Source: Sphingobacterium oryzagri | GTDB lineage: Bacteria > Bacteroidota > Bacteroidia > Sphingobacteriales > Sphingobacteriaceae | Direction of reading: 5' to 3' | Length of the DNA: 64,000 bases | NCBI RefSeq assembly: GCF_028736175.1 | Contig: NZ_CP117880.1 | Span: 62,001-126,000 of the forward strand | Shown: positions 53,475-62,245 of the stretch, piece after piece | Numbering within the stretch: the first letter of the stretch is position 1 | How the letters are laid out: the number at the start of each line of letters is the position of its first letter | Notes under the pieces: model-generated | The model's input: only the letters and a program-made list of their open reading frames with translations | What the model was told of the DNA's origin: nothing | The model's database searches: none | Made by a program: the position numbers and the translations under genes

Positions 53475-54488
53475 CTAAAGTATATAATGAATAACGGCTA
53501 GCGATAATCCGCCCAAAATAGCACTCACCGGAATCGTTAATATCCAAGCCCAAAGCAGACTGATCGTTACGCCCCAACGGACAGCAGACACGCGTTTTAC
53601 AACGCCGACACCAATTATTGCTCCTGTGATCGTATGTGTGGTTGATGCCGGAATACCGAAATGCTCTGTCACACCTAGGGTCACTGCACCCGCTGTTTCT
53701 GCAGCTACACCTTCTAGTGGCGTTACTTTCGTAATCTTGGTTCCCATTGTTTTTACAATTTTCCATCCGCCACTCATTGTACCAGCTGCAATCGCGATAT
53801 AACAAGATAAAGGCACCCAAGCAGGCATAGATTCAAAATCTGGAATAACTTGTTCGGCGATCAATGCGGTAGCGATAATACCCATTACTTTTTGGGCATC
53901 ATTTCCACCATGTGCAAAACTTAAAGCTGCAGAGGAGATTAATTGACAGATCTTAAACCATTTTTCCGCAACAGCGGGTCTGGCGCGTTTAGCCAAATTC
54001 ATGATGATCAAGGTAATAATCACGGAGATGAACATACCGAGAATTGGCGCGAGTACAATAAAAGACACTGTTTTTAAGATCGCACTTTGGTTGACAGCGA
54101 GCAAAGGATTCGCACCGCTAATCCAGGCGAAAGCCATACCCGATCCGGCGAAACCACCGATCAACGTATGCGAAGAGCTGGAAGGGATACCATAATACCA
54201 GGTAAAAAGATTCCAGGATATGGCTGCGACAAGTCCGGCAAAAATAACTTCCAGCGTGATGTATTCTTCCAAGACCGTTTTGGCAATGGTGTTGGCCACT
54301 TTGTGGTCGGTAAAATAAAAGTAGGCGGCAAAGTTGAATAATGCAGCCCAAAGTACGGCCATAAAAGGCGTCAATACTTTAGTTGAAACCACGGTTGCGA
54401 TAGAATTGGCCGCATCATGGAATCCATTGATGTAGTCGAATGCGATCGCTAGGATCACAACGACGATCAATAATGTTGAAATTTCCAT
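53475..54488 (-). CDS. pit: PiT-family inorganic phosphate transporter
   Basis: The 337-residue protein has about 10 TM helices and the two PiT signature repeats: DYINGFHDAANSIATVVST near residue 18, and FAHGGNDAQKVMG near 205. It takes up phosphate (or metal phosphate) with proton symport. It lies 27 bases downstream of the DUF47 gene, the usual PiT accessory gene, with which it forms an operon. Confidence 0.95.
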   Translation of the reverse strand: MEISTLLIVVVILAIAFDYINGFHDAANSIATVVSTKVLTPFMAVLWAALFNFAAYFYFTDHKVANTIAKTVLEEYITLEVIFAGLVAAISWNLFTWYYGIPSSSSHTLIGGFAGSGMAFAWISGANPLLAVNQSAILKTVSFIVLAPILGMFISVIITLIIMNLAKRARPAVAEKWFKICQLISSAALSFAHGGNDAQKVMGIIATALIAEQVIPDFESMPAWVPLSCYIAIAAGTMSGGWKIVKTMGTKITKVTPLEGVAAETAGAVTLGVTEHFGIPASTTHTITGAIIGVGVVKRVSAVRWGVTISLLWAWILTIPVSAILGGLSLAVIHYIL

Positions 54489-54515
54489 ATTTGTTATGAT
54501 TACTTGATGCTTGGA

Positions 54516-55163
54516 TTAAGCATTCTTAACGAGTATACTTTCTAATACATTGGCTACGTCTTCACATTTATCCGTCGCATCCTCCATAGCAGAGAGTACT
54601 TCTTTTGTCTTAATCAATGTTATCGCATCTTTCTCAAATTCAAATAATTCGCCCACAGCCTTATCAAAGATGTAATCCGCTTTATTTTCCACGCTATTAA
54701 TACGGACACAAGAATCGGTAATGTTGCGTATGTTTTTCAGATCTTTTAATTCGTTTACGGCTGTTGCTACGTGTTCGGTCGCTTCAACAATAAGGTCAGT
54801 GATCTCTTTCATCGCCTGGCTTGGTGTAGCTACTTTGTACAATTCCATACGGTTTGATGCACCGTGAATAAAATCTGCTACATCGTCAAGCGAGCTTGCC
54901 AGCGCATGGATGTCTTCACGATCAAATGGAGTAATAAAGTTTTTGCCTAACTCCAGGTGTATTTGGTGGGTAATGTTATCGCCTTTGTGCTCAAGGTCTT
55001 CTAACTTCTTATTCAGATCAGTGCGTTTTGCTAAATCTGTGGAGTAAACCGTTTCTTGTAGCAATTTAGCCATCTCGATAAGGTTAGCGCCTGCTTGTTC
55101 AAACAAAGGAAAAAACTTTTTATCCTTTGGAACGAAATACTGAAAAATGCTATTTAAAGACAT
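54516..55163 (-). CDS. DUF47/PhoU-like phosphate transport accessory protein
   Basis: A 215-residue all-helical protein of the TIGR00153/DUF47 family, PhoU-like. FFPLFEQAGANLIEMAKLL, HKGDNITHQIH and PFDREDIHALASSLDDVADFIHGA give the metal-ligand-type acidic/His helices. It is expected to regulate the PiT transporter encoded next. A sensor kinase gene lies 83 bases upstream on the same strand. Confidence 0.93.
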   Translation of the reverse strand: MSLNSIFQYFVPKDKKFFPLFEQAGANLIEMAKLLQETVYSTDLAKRTDLNKKLEDLEHKGDNITHQIHLELGKNFITPFDREDIHALASSLDDVADFIHGASNRMELYKVATPSQAMKEITDLIVEATEHVATAVNELKDLKNIRNITDSCVRINSVENKADYIFDKAVGELFEFEKDAITLIKTKEVLSAMEDATDKCEDVANVLESILVKNA

Positions 55164-55246
55164 ATGGATTGAATTTCTGCAAAATTATGAATGATATGTT
55201 AAGTTAATGTTAAGTTTTCGGTATTGGATGTAACTTGAATCTCATT

Positions 55247-56281
55247 TTAACTCGTTTTAGCCGAGGCCAATGTAAAGCCAAACGTCGTTCCGATGCCTTC
55301 CGTACTACGTACATTAACATTTTGTTCATGTGCTTCGACAATATGCTTGACGATGGCCAGTCCTAATCCCGAGCCGCCAATTTCTCTTGAACGGCTTTTG
55401 TCTGTTCTGTAAAAGCGCTCAAATACACGGGGCAGATTTTTTTCTTCAATGCCCACACCGTCGTCGGTCACCTCGACTAAAATTTGTTCGAATAACGGGA
55501 AGATGGAAATACTGGTGCGGCCACCTTTTTTACCATATTTTATCGAATTGTCTATTAAATTGATCAATACCTGCTGCACACGCTTCCTGTCCGCTTTTAC
55601 ATACACGGGATGGTTCGGTTTTCCTTTGTACTTGATCTGGATGTTATTGTTGCTCGCTTTGCCCTCAAGATCTTCTATACATTCTTTGATCAACGCTGTG
55701 ACATCAAACTTCTCCACGCTAAGGGAAATAATGCCGGTTTCCAACTTGGATATTTCATCGAGATCTTGGATTAAATAGCTTAGGCGATCAAGGTTTCGGG
55801 CGGCTTTTTCTAAAAAATTTTTAGCGATTTCCGGGTCATCATCAATTAAGCCATCTTGTAATGTTTCGATGTAGCCCTGTGTTGCAAATAGTGGTGTTTT
55901 AAACTCATGGGAGATGTTGGAAAGAAACTCCTTTCGGAATTGCGCCTGTTCTTTAAGTTTGTTTATTTCAGAGGCTTTTTGTTTTGCCCAGTCTCTTACT
56001 TCTTTCTCTGCATCGGCGATAGGATCGTCGGCGATATGTTCGCCCAAGGCATCACGCAAATCCTTGCCGAGTTTAAGATTGTGAATTAACTTGTAGATAT
56101 TCCGGATGCGCTTGTAAACAAAACGCTCAAACAGGTTAAGCAATACAACGAAGCAAAGCACACCGAAAGCGATAAACAGCAAGGCTGCGATAGCGAGGTT
56201 TTGCCGATGTAAATAGTCCGTTATCGCTACCAGCAGGCCAAAAGTGCCGGAGATTAAAAGGACGAATGTTCTAAAATTCAT
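55247..56281 (-). CDS. Membrane sensor histidine kinase (PhoR-like)
   Basis: The 344-residue protein has two N-terminal TM helices (about 5-24, 30-50), a short cytoplasmic linker, a HisKA domain with H125 in NISHEFKTPL, and an HATPase_c domain with N box (DNSIKYGKKGG), DGVGIEEKN and GGSGLGLAIVK. There is almost no periplasmic domain, so the signal is likely membrane-borne or internal. It precedes DUF47 and PiT, which suggests a phosphate response, but no response regulator gene is in the window. A terminator hairpin ends directly at the start codon. Confidence 0.9.
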   Translation of the reverse strand: MNFRTFVLLISGTFGLLVAITDYLHRQNLAIAALLFIAFGVLCFVVLLNLFERFVYKRIRNIYKLIHNLKLGKDLRDALGEHIADDPIADAEKEVRDWAKQKASEINKLKEQAQFRKEFLSNISHEFKTPLFATQGYIETLQDGLIDDDPEIAKNFLEKAARNLDRLSYLIQDLDEISKLETGIISLSVEKFDVTALIKECIEDLEGKASNNNIQIKYKGKPNHPVYVKADRKRVQQVLINLIDNSIKYGKKGGRTSISIFPLFEQILVEVTDDGVGIEEKNLPRVFERFYRTDKSRSREIGGSGLGLAIVKHIVEAHEQNVNVRSTEGIGTTFGFTLASAKTS

Positions 56282-56306
56282 AAAAAAAGCTTCGTATATA
56301 CGAAGC
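56282..56306 (-). terminator. Terminator or attenuator abutting the kinase start codon
   Basis: The stem 56289-56296 / 56299-56306 (8 bp, 2-base loop) is followed on the minus strand by TTTTTTT, then the ATG at 56281. It ends transcription from psd or attenuates entry into the kinase gene. Confidence 0.75.
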
Positions 56307-56336
56307 CTAAATTACAAATACTGTATTAAAATACTA

Positions 56337-56990
56337 TTAAAATCTTGCGATAACCGTTTTTCCGCCGGTCACTTTGTCACCAATATTAACCGTAACATCT
56401 GTTCCTATTGGCAGGAAAACATCCACGCGCGAGCCAAATTTGATAAAGCCAAATTCTTCGCCTTGTTTAACCACATCGTTTTCATTGACATACCAAACGA
56501 TCCGGCGAGCCATAGCGCCGGCAATTTGACGGAATAGCACCTCGACATTTCTCTGGTTTTTCACAACTACCGTTGTGCGTTCATTTTCTGTAGACGATTT
56601 TGGATGCCAGGCTACCAGAAATTTTCCGGGATGGTATTTAAAATAGGAAACGATGCCGCTTATTGGATTTCTATTAACGTGCACATTTACGGGCGACATG
56701 AAAATGGATACCTGGATTCTTCGGTCATGAAAATATTCGGTTTCTTCTGTTTCCTCGATCACCACTACTTTTCCGTCGGCAGGACACAAAACCGTGCCTT
56801 CATCCGCCGTGATACGTTTGATCGGGCTTCTAAAAAACTGGAGAATCGTGATGACTAAAAATGCCGATAATATGTACAAAAACCACTTCAGATACAGCGG
56901 AGCGTCGTAATAATTTGCAACAGCGTTTATAACGAACGCAAACAGCAGCACAAGTGCTAAACTTGTATATCCTTCTTTGTGGAATTTCAT
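56337..56990 (-). CDS. psd: Phosphatidylserine decarboxylase family protein
   Basis: The 217-residue PSD is of the short type (TIGR00164). Two TM segments at the N-terminus (about 8-45) precede the catalytic domain. The self-cleavage site is F185-G186-S187 in IKFGSRVDVF, creating the pyruvoyl group on Ser187. SPVNVHVNR holds the conserved histidine. It makes phosphatidylethanolamine. The gene is 42 bases after the MORN-like protein gene, probably in the polA operon. A phosphatidylserine synthase gene, often adjacent, is not here. Confidence 0.93.
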   Translation of the reverse strand: MKFHKEGYTSLALVLLFAFVINAVANYYDAPLYLKWFLYILSAFLVITILQFFRSPIKRITADEGTVLCPADGKVVVIEETEETEYFHDRRIQVSIFMSPVNVHVNRNPISGIVSYFKYHPGKFLVAWHPKSSTENERTTVVVKNQRNVEVLFRQIAGAMARRIVWYVNENDVVKQGEEFGFIKFGSRVDVFLPIGTDVTVNIGDKVTGGKTVIARF

Positions 56991-57032
56991 GACTCAATTT
57001 TTTTGCAAATATATAACATTCATCCCATTCGC

Positions 57033-58148
57033 CTACGGTTGTTTTTCTCTTTCAATTTTCATGCTATGAAAATTAAACACACCAGCTTCGCTGATGCTTA
57101 GTTTACCGCTCACCGTCAGATCATCCGCTATCGGTTCACCTGCTTGATTTAAAGATGGAAAATAGTAAGGGATATCTTGTAATACACGTTCTAGATAGCG
57201 GTTAAGCGTGCTCGTTTTTAAAGGCTCACTAAGCGTAATGGTTTCCGGTTCGCCGTTTTTATCAATAGCTACGCGGTAAGCAAACTCGTCTTCGGTATGC
57301 TGAAAACTTGGATTGGTCATAAACGCTGAATTAAGCTTTTCAGATAGATAAGCGTTAAATCCGCTATAGTCATCGAAGCTGCATTGTTTGAAAAGTAACT
57401 TTTCGCTCATCAAAAAAGGCTGCGAGGGCACGATAGTCAGTGGCACCGTATATTGAGCGTCCAAAAAGAGGTTGTAGCCTTCAGTTAACACGCCCAGCTT
57501 GTTATATACTTCTTCCGTAAACAAGGCTTTTTTATTTTTTTCATCCACCATGTTGGTCGTCCAATAGCCATATGGAAGGCCGTTTTTGATGCGTCCTTTG
57601 CGTTCGAAAAATGGATAACCATATTCATTATAATATTCAAAGGGCATTTTGAACTCGTACGAGCCTTCGCCAGCGACCACGCGCTCCCGTCCCAGACGAT
57701 CCCAAAAAGCATTGATCTTGCCGGATCCATCTTCGAAATTAACGACCAACATCGGCTTTCCGTCTGGATAGTAGTATTTCCAATCGCCTATGGGTCTGTT
57801 GGCCGCAAAGGTTACTTCCCATTTCAATGCTTTATTCGGATGATAAGCCTTAAAGACACCTTCTTTAACACCTTGGTTATAATAGCCCGTGAGGATTAAC
57901 GTTCCATTACGATCAAAATCCTTAAACTCACCATGAAAGGCATTTTTTGCGACGATAAATTGCGAAAGTCTTTCTATAGATTTAAAGTCGCAATCTTTGT
58001 CAACCAGGTAATAGTGGTCGTCATAATAAAAGCGTACGAGACCTTCCGAAGCTTTTTCAAATAAGGTGTCTCGGCTTGTAGAATCCTTTTGACCAAAGGA
58101 TAATCCAGCGATGAAGATTGTTAAAATAGCTAATATCGTCTTTTTCAT
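57033..58148 (-). CDS. Secreted protein with MORN/YwqK-like repeats
   Basis: The 371-residue protein has a signal peptide (about 1-19) and several repeats of the type GTLILTGYYNQGVKEGVF, PIGDWKYYYPDGK and GLPYGYWTT (about 80-225), resembling MORN/YwqK beta hairpins. The C-terminal 110 residues include a TonB-C-like stretch (FAYRVAIDKNGEPETITLSE). Function is not known; periplasmic or surface location is likely. It begins eight bases after polA and precedes psd. Confidence 0.75.
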   Translation of the reverse strand: MKKTILAILTIFIAGLSFGQKDSTSRDTLFEKASEGLVRFYYDDHYYLVDKDCDFKSIERLSQFIVAKNAFHGEFKDFDRNGTLILTGYYNQGVKEGVFKAYHPNKALKWEVTFAANRPIGDWKYYYPDGKPMLVVNFEDGSGKINAFWDRLGRERVVAGEGSYEFKMPFEYYNEYGYPFFERKGRIKNGLPYGYWTTNMVDEKNKKALFTEEVYNKLGVLTEGYNLFLDAQYTVPLTIVPSQPFLMSEKLLFKQCSFDDYSGFNAYLSEKLNSAFMTNPSFQHTEDEFAYRVAIDKNGEPETITLSEPLKTSTLNRYLERVLQDIPYYFPSLNQAGEPIADDLTVSGKLSISEAGVFNFHSMKIEREKQP

Positions 58149-58156
58149 AGTCTTTT

Positions 58157-60955
58157 CTAGTGTGCTTCTAACCAGTTATTGCCTTTACCTACTTCGACCT
58201 CGATCGGTACGGCCAGTGCTATGGCATTTTGCATACGATCCTTGATGATCTCGGAAAATTTCTCTACCTCGCTTTGGGGCACATCAAATACCAGTTCATC
58301 ATGGACTTGCATAATCATTTTTCCTTTCAACTGCAAGGCTTCAATATCCTGTTGAATACGAATCATCGCTACCTTGATCAAGTCGGCAGCAGAACCTTGT
58401 ATGGGCGCATTGATGGCATTTCGCTCTGCAAAACCGCGAACGGTCATGTTTGCCGAGTTGATGTCTCTTAAATAACGTCTCCTTTTCAAGATCGTTTCAA
58501 CATAACCTTTCTCTTTTGCAAATTCCACCGCCTTGGTCATATATTGTCTAATGCCGGCGTATTGCGCAAAATATTGATCGATCATCGCTGCGGCCTCTTT
58601 TCTCGGAATCCCCAGGCTCTGTGATAATCCGAAGGCAGATTGCCCATAGATAATGCCAAAGTTAACCGCTTTCGCATTTCGGCGTTGATCGCTGTTCACC
58701 TCATCCAGCGCTACAGCATAAACCCGTGCTGCCGTGGCGCGGTGGATGTCATGCCCCGCCTGGAAGGCTTCTAACATGTTTTTATCTTGGCTCAGTTCGG
58801 CAATCAGCCGAAGTTCAATTTGCGAGTAATCGGCAGATAAAAGCACATTTCCCGCATCGCGCGAAATAAAAGCTTTGCGCACTTCGCGGCCCTTTTCCGT
58901 ACGTATAGGGATGTTTTGTAGGTTCGGGTTTGTGGAGCTTAAACGCCCTGTGGCAGCTACCGCTTGATTATAAGAGGTATGTATCAGGCCGGTTTCAGCA
59001 TTGATCAAACCTGGAAGAGCATCTACATAAGTCGATTTTAATTTTTGCAGTTGTCTAAAATCAAGAATATCCTGTACAATATCAGATTTGTGCGCCAAGG
59101 TAAGCAACACATCTTCTCCCGTTTTATATTGTCCTGTTTTTGTTTTTTTGGCCTTTGGATCCAGCTGCAATTTGTCAAAAAGCACCTCACCCAGTTGCTT
59201 TGGCGAAGCGATATTAAATTGAACACCCGCCTTTTCATAAATTGTGATTTCCAGTCGCTTGATATCGTCTTCCAACGTGCCGGAAAATGTTTTTAACGTC
59301 GCTTTATCGATCTTTACGCCATTTTTTTCGACCTCAGCTAACACATAAATTAACGGAAATTCGACCTGCTGTGCGAGTTCAAGTGTATGGGTTTCTTGCA
59401 AAAGCGGTCTGAAAACCTCGTGCAGTTGCCAGGTGATGTCAGCATCTTCTGCCGCATATTCTTTTACTTGCTCTACTGGCACATCTCGCATATTGAGTTG
59501 GTTTTTGCCTTTCGCTCCGATCAATTCCTTGATGGATACCGGCGTATAACCCAAATAGTTTTCGGCCAGCACGTCCATATTATGCCGCGTATCAGGATCG
59601 ATTAAATAGTGTGCGACCATAGTATCGAATAACGGACCTTTCACCCGTACATCGTAGCGTGAAAGCAGCAAGATGTCGTATTTTAAGTTTTGGCCCACTT
59701 TTTCAATACGGTCATTTTCAAACAAAGGCTTAAAAATATCAACAATAGCTTTGGCCTGTGTATAATCTGCTGGCGTAGGAATATAATACGCTTTTCCTTT
59801 TTGGAAAGAAAACGACATACCGACAATTTCGGCGGTCAAGGCATCGAGTGATGTAGTTTCTGTATCAAAACAAAAACTTGTCGTTGTTGCTAATGTCTTC
59901 GCTAAAGCTTCCTGATCTGCTTGGCTGTCTACAAGAATGTACTCGTGTGCGGTATTATGAATGTTTAAGGTTGGAATCACCGGCTCAGGAACAACTACGG
60001 CAGCAGTGGTCTCGACGTTCGCGCTTGGCGCAAACAAATCCATTTGCCCGGTGTCACTTTTGCCCGAAGCATCCACAATATTAAAATCGTCGCCAAAGAC
60101 GCGCTTGCCCAATGTGCGAAATTCCAATTCCGCGAAAAGCGGTTCCAATAGTTCGCGGTTTGGATCTTCCCGGATCAACGATTGCTCATCAAGCTCTACC
60201 GGCACATCTAATAAAATGGTCGCTAGCTTTTTAGAAATGAGGCCTTGATCGGCAAATGTTTCGACATTCTCTTTCAGTTTGCCTTTCAATTGGTCGCTGT
60301 TCGCAATAATTCCTTCCACCGAGTTAAATTGCTGGATCAACTTCTTTGCTGTCTTTTCACCAATACCTGGAATGCCGGGGATGTTATCGACAGCATCTCC
60401 CCATAATCCTAAGATATCAATCACTTGTGACACGTCAGTAATCTCCCACTTTTCGAGGATTTCCGGTACGCCTAATGTTTCCGCTCCATTGCCCATACGA
60501 GCAGGCTTATAGATGTAGATATTGTCAGAAACCAATTGTCCAAAATCTTTATCGGGCGTCATGCAATACACGGTAAATCCTTCCTTTTCTGCTTTTTTTG
60601 CCAATGTCCCGATAATATCATCCGCCTCGTAGCCATCCATCGTAATGATCGGGATATTGAATCCTTCGATCAAACGATGTATATACGGGATGGCGGTAGC
60701 AAGATCTTCGGGCATCTTTTCCCGATGCGCTTTATACGCTTCAAATTCGATATGTCGGTTGGTTGGCGCTTCGGTGTCAAATACCACCGCAATGTGCGTA
60801 GGCTGTTGATTCTTTAAAAGCTCAAGAAGCGTATTTGTAAAGCCCATAACAGCGCCCGTATTCAGCCCGTAGGAGGTTAAGCGCGGTACTTTACTCAACG
60901 CAAAATAAGCTCTATAAATTAGAGCCATGCCATCTAAAAGGAATAGTTTTTTCAC
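58157..60955 (-). CDS. polA: DNA polymerase I
   Basis: A protein of 932 residues from the GTG at 60955 (VKKLFLLDGMALIYRAYFAL as first residues, Val read as Met). The open frame runs to 60979, but a -7 promoter box there supports the internal start. The 5'-3' exonuclease domain covers about 1-290. The 3'-5' exonuclease domain (about 340-530) keeps DTET, NLKYDIL and YAAEDAD, so proofreading should be active. The polymerase domain has motif A (SADYSQIELR), B (RRNAKAVNFGIIYGQS) and C (QVHDELVFDV). It replaces primers and repairs DNA. Confidence 0.96.
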   Translation of the reverse strand: MKKLFLLDGMALIYRAYFALSKVPRLTSYGLNTGAVMGFTNTLLELLKNQQPTHIAVVFDTEAPTNRHIEFEAYKAHREKMPEDLATAIPYIHRLIEGFNIPIITMDGYEADDIIGTLAKKAEKEGFTVYCMTPDKDFGQLVSDNIYIYKPARMGNGAETLGVPEILEKWEITDVSQVIDILGLWGDAVDNIPGIPGIGEKTAKKLIQQFNSVEGIIANSDQLKGKLKENVETFADQGLISKKLATILLDVPVELDEQSLIREDPNRELLEPLFAELEFRTLGKRVFGDDFNIVDASGKSDTGQMDLFAPSANVETTAAVVVPEPVIPTLNIHNTAHEYILVDSQADQEALAKTLATTTSFCFDTETTSLDALTAEIVGMSFSFQKGKAYYIPTPADYTQAKAIVDIFKPLFENDRIEKVGQNLKYDILLLSRYDVRVKGPLFDTMVAHYLIDPDTRHNMDVLAENYLGYTPVSIKELIGAKGKNQLNMRDVPVEQVKEYAAEDADITWQLHEVFRPLLQETHTLELAQQVEFPLIYVLAEVEKNGVKIDKATLKTFSGTLEDDIKRLEITIYEKAGVQFNIASPKQLGEVLFDKLQLDPKAKKTKTGQYKTGEDVLLTLAHKSDIVQDILDFRQLQKLKSTYVDALPGLINAETGLIHTSYNQAVAATGRLSSTNPNLQNIPIRTEKGREVRKAFISRDAGNVLLSADYSQIELRLIAELSQDKNMLEAFQAGHDIHRATAARVYAVALDEVNSDQRRNAKAVNFGIIYGQSAFGLSQSLGIPRKEAAAMIDQYFAQYAGIRQYMTKAVEFAKEKGYVETILKRRRYLRDINSANMTVRGFAERNAINAPIQGSAADLIKVAMIRIQQDIEALQLKGKMIMQVHDELVFDVPQSEVEKFSEIIKDRMQNAIALAVPIEVEVGKGNNWLEAH

Positions 60956-60980
60956 CAAAATAAAATTTAATCGTCTCACA

Positions 60981-60988
60981 CAAATGTA
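60981..60988 (-). promoter_or_regulatory. polA: -7 element of polA
   Basis: On the minus strand TACATTTG matches TAnnTTTG exactly. The predicted start near 60975 leaves a leader of about 20 bases before the GTG at 60955. The -33 half is weak. Confidence 0.5.
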
Positions 60989-61142
60989 GCAAATAAAAAA
61001 AGCAAGACTTTGCTATCTGGGAAAAAATACGCGTCGTTTTGCCGAGCGGCTTAAAAATAATTGGTTTACCCTGTGGGTATACACTATTTATTTGCGATTT
61101 TTGCATGATGAGGGGTAACAACGAAAGAAAGGCTTATGCTGT

Positions 61143-62063
61143 ATGCGCGGATTAGTAACTAAATCTACCGGAAGCTGGTACACCGTACTTGCTGCAGATG
61201 GACGACGTGTGGACTGTCGTATCAAAGGTAAATTTCGCACCAAAGGAATAAAAACGACCAACCCGGTTGCGGTGGGCGATTGGGTGAACTTTGAAATGGA
61301 GCCCGATCAGGACAGTGCCGTGATTACGGAGCTTGAACCTCGACGAAATTATATTATCCGACGCTCGGTGAATTTATCCAAGCAAACCCAAATCATAGGA
61401 GCTAATCTGGATCAAGCCATACTTGTCGTTACGTTAGCCTCGCCTCCCACATCGCTTGGCTTTATTGATCGCTTTCTGGTGACTGCCGAAGCATACGATA
61501 TACCGGCCGTGTTGTTATTTAATAAGCTGGATCTTTTTTCCGAAGAAGGATTGGAAATCCTGGCGGATTATATGGCTATTTATGAAGAAATAGGCTATCC
61601 GTGCTATACGGTGTCTGCGCAGGAGGGAATACATGTTGAGCAGGTAAGAGCACTATTACAAGACAAAATCACACTAGTTTCCGGGCATTCCGGTGTGGGA
61701 AAATCAACATTGATTAACGCTATAGAGCCATCCGCCCAACTAAAGACGGGAGAAATATCTGATTGGTCAGACAAAGGGAAACATACGACTACATTTGCAG
61801 AAATGATCGATCTTTCTTTTGGTGGTAAGCTCATCGATACGCCGGGCATTCGTGAGTTGGGTATTGTGGATATTGAAAAAGGCGAATTATCACATTTTTT
61901 CCCCGAAATGCGCCAGCGGATGAATCAATGTCGATTCAATAATTGCCGGCATATCAACGAGCCCGGCTGCGTAATTTTAGAAGCGGTGGAAGCGGGAGAA
62001 ATCGAATCTTCCCGTTATGACAGTTATTTAAGTATCTATAATAACCAAGACAGTCGCAATTAA
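61143..62063 (+). CDS. rsgA: Ribosome small-subunit-dependent GTPase RsgA
   Basis: The 306-residue protein has an OB fold at the N-terminus (about 1-70, MRGLVTKSTGSWYTVLAADG), a circularly permuted GTPase domain in which NKLD (G4) precedes GHSGVGKS (G1, about 181-188) and DTPGIRELG (G3), and a C-terminal Zn finger (C263, C268, H270, C276). It checks late assembly of the 30S subunit. The gene is divergent from polA. Confidence 0.96.
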   Translation: MRGLVTKSTGSWYTVLAADGRRVDCRIKGKFRTKGIKTTNPVAVGDWVNFEMEPDQDSAVITELEPRRNYIIRRSVNLSKQTQIIGANLDQAILVVTLASPPTSLGFIDRFLVTAEAYDIPAVLLFNKLDLFSEEGLEILADYMAIYEEIGYPCYTVSAQEGIHVEQVRALLQDKITLVSGHSGVGKSTLINAIEPSAQLKTGEISDWSDKGKHTTTFAEMIDLSFGGKLIDTPGIRELGIVDIEKGELSHFFPEMRQRMNQCRFNNCRHINEPGCVILEAVEAGEIESSRYDSYLSIYNNQDSRN

Positions 62064-62245
62064 CTGTATTTTATGTCGTTGAAAACTTTACGGCATTATG
62101 TTTGTTTACCTACGGAAGTAAGGCGTGGCACCTGTGGCAGAGGTTCTAAACCTAAATTTGTTTGATTATTTGGAAAGCGTATGGCTTAGCGTCATTGGTC
62201 TGGCACAAGCGTCACGATTACAGAAGATACATTAATTTTTTTTCT

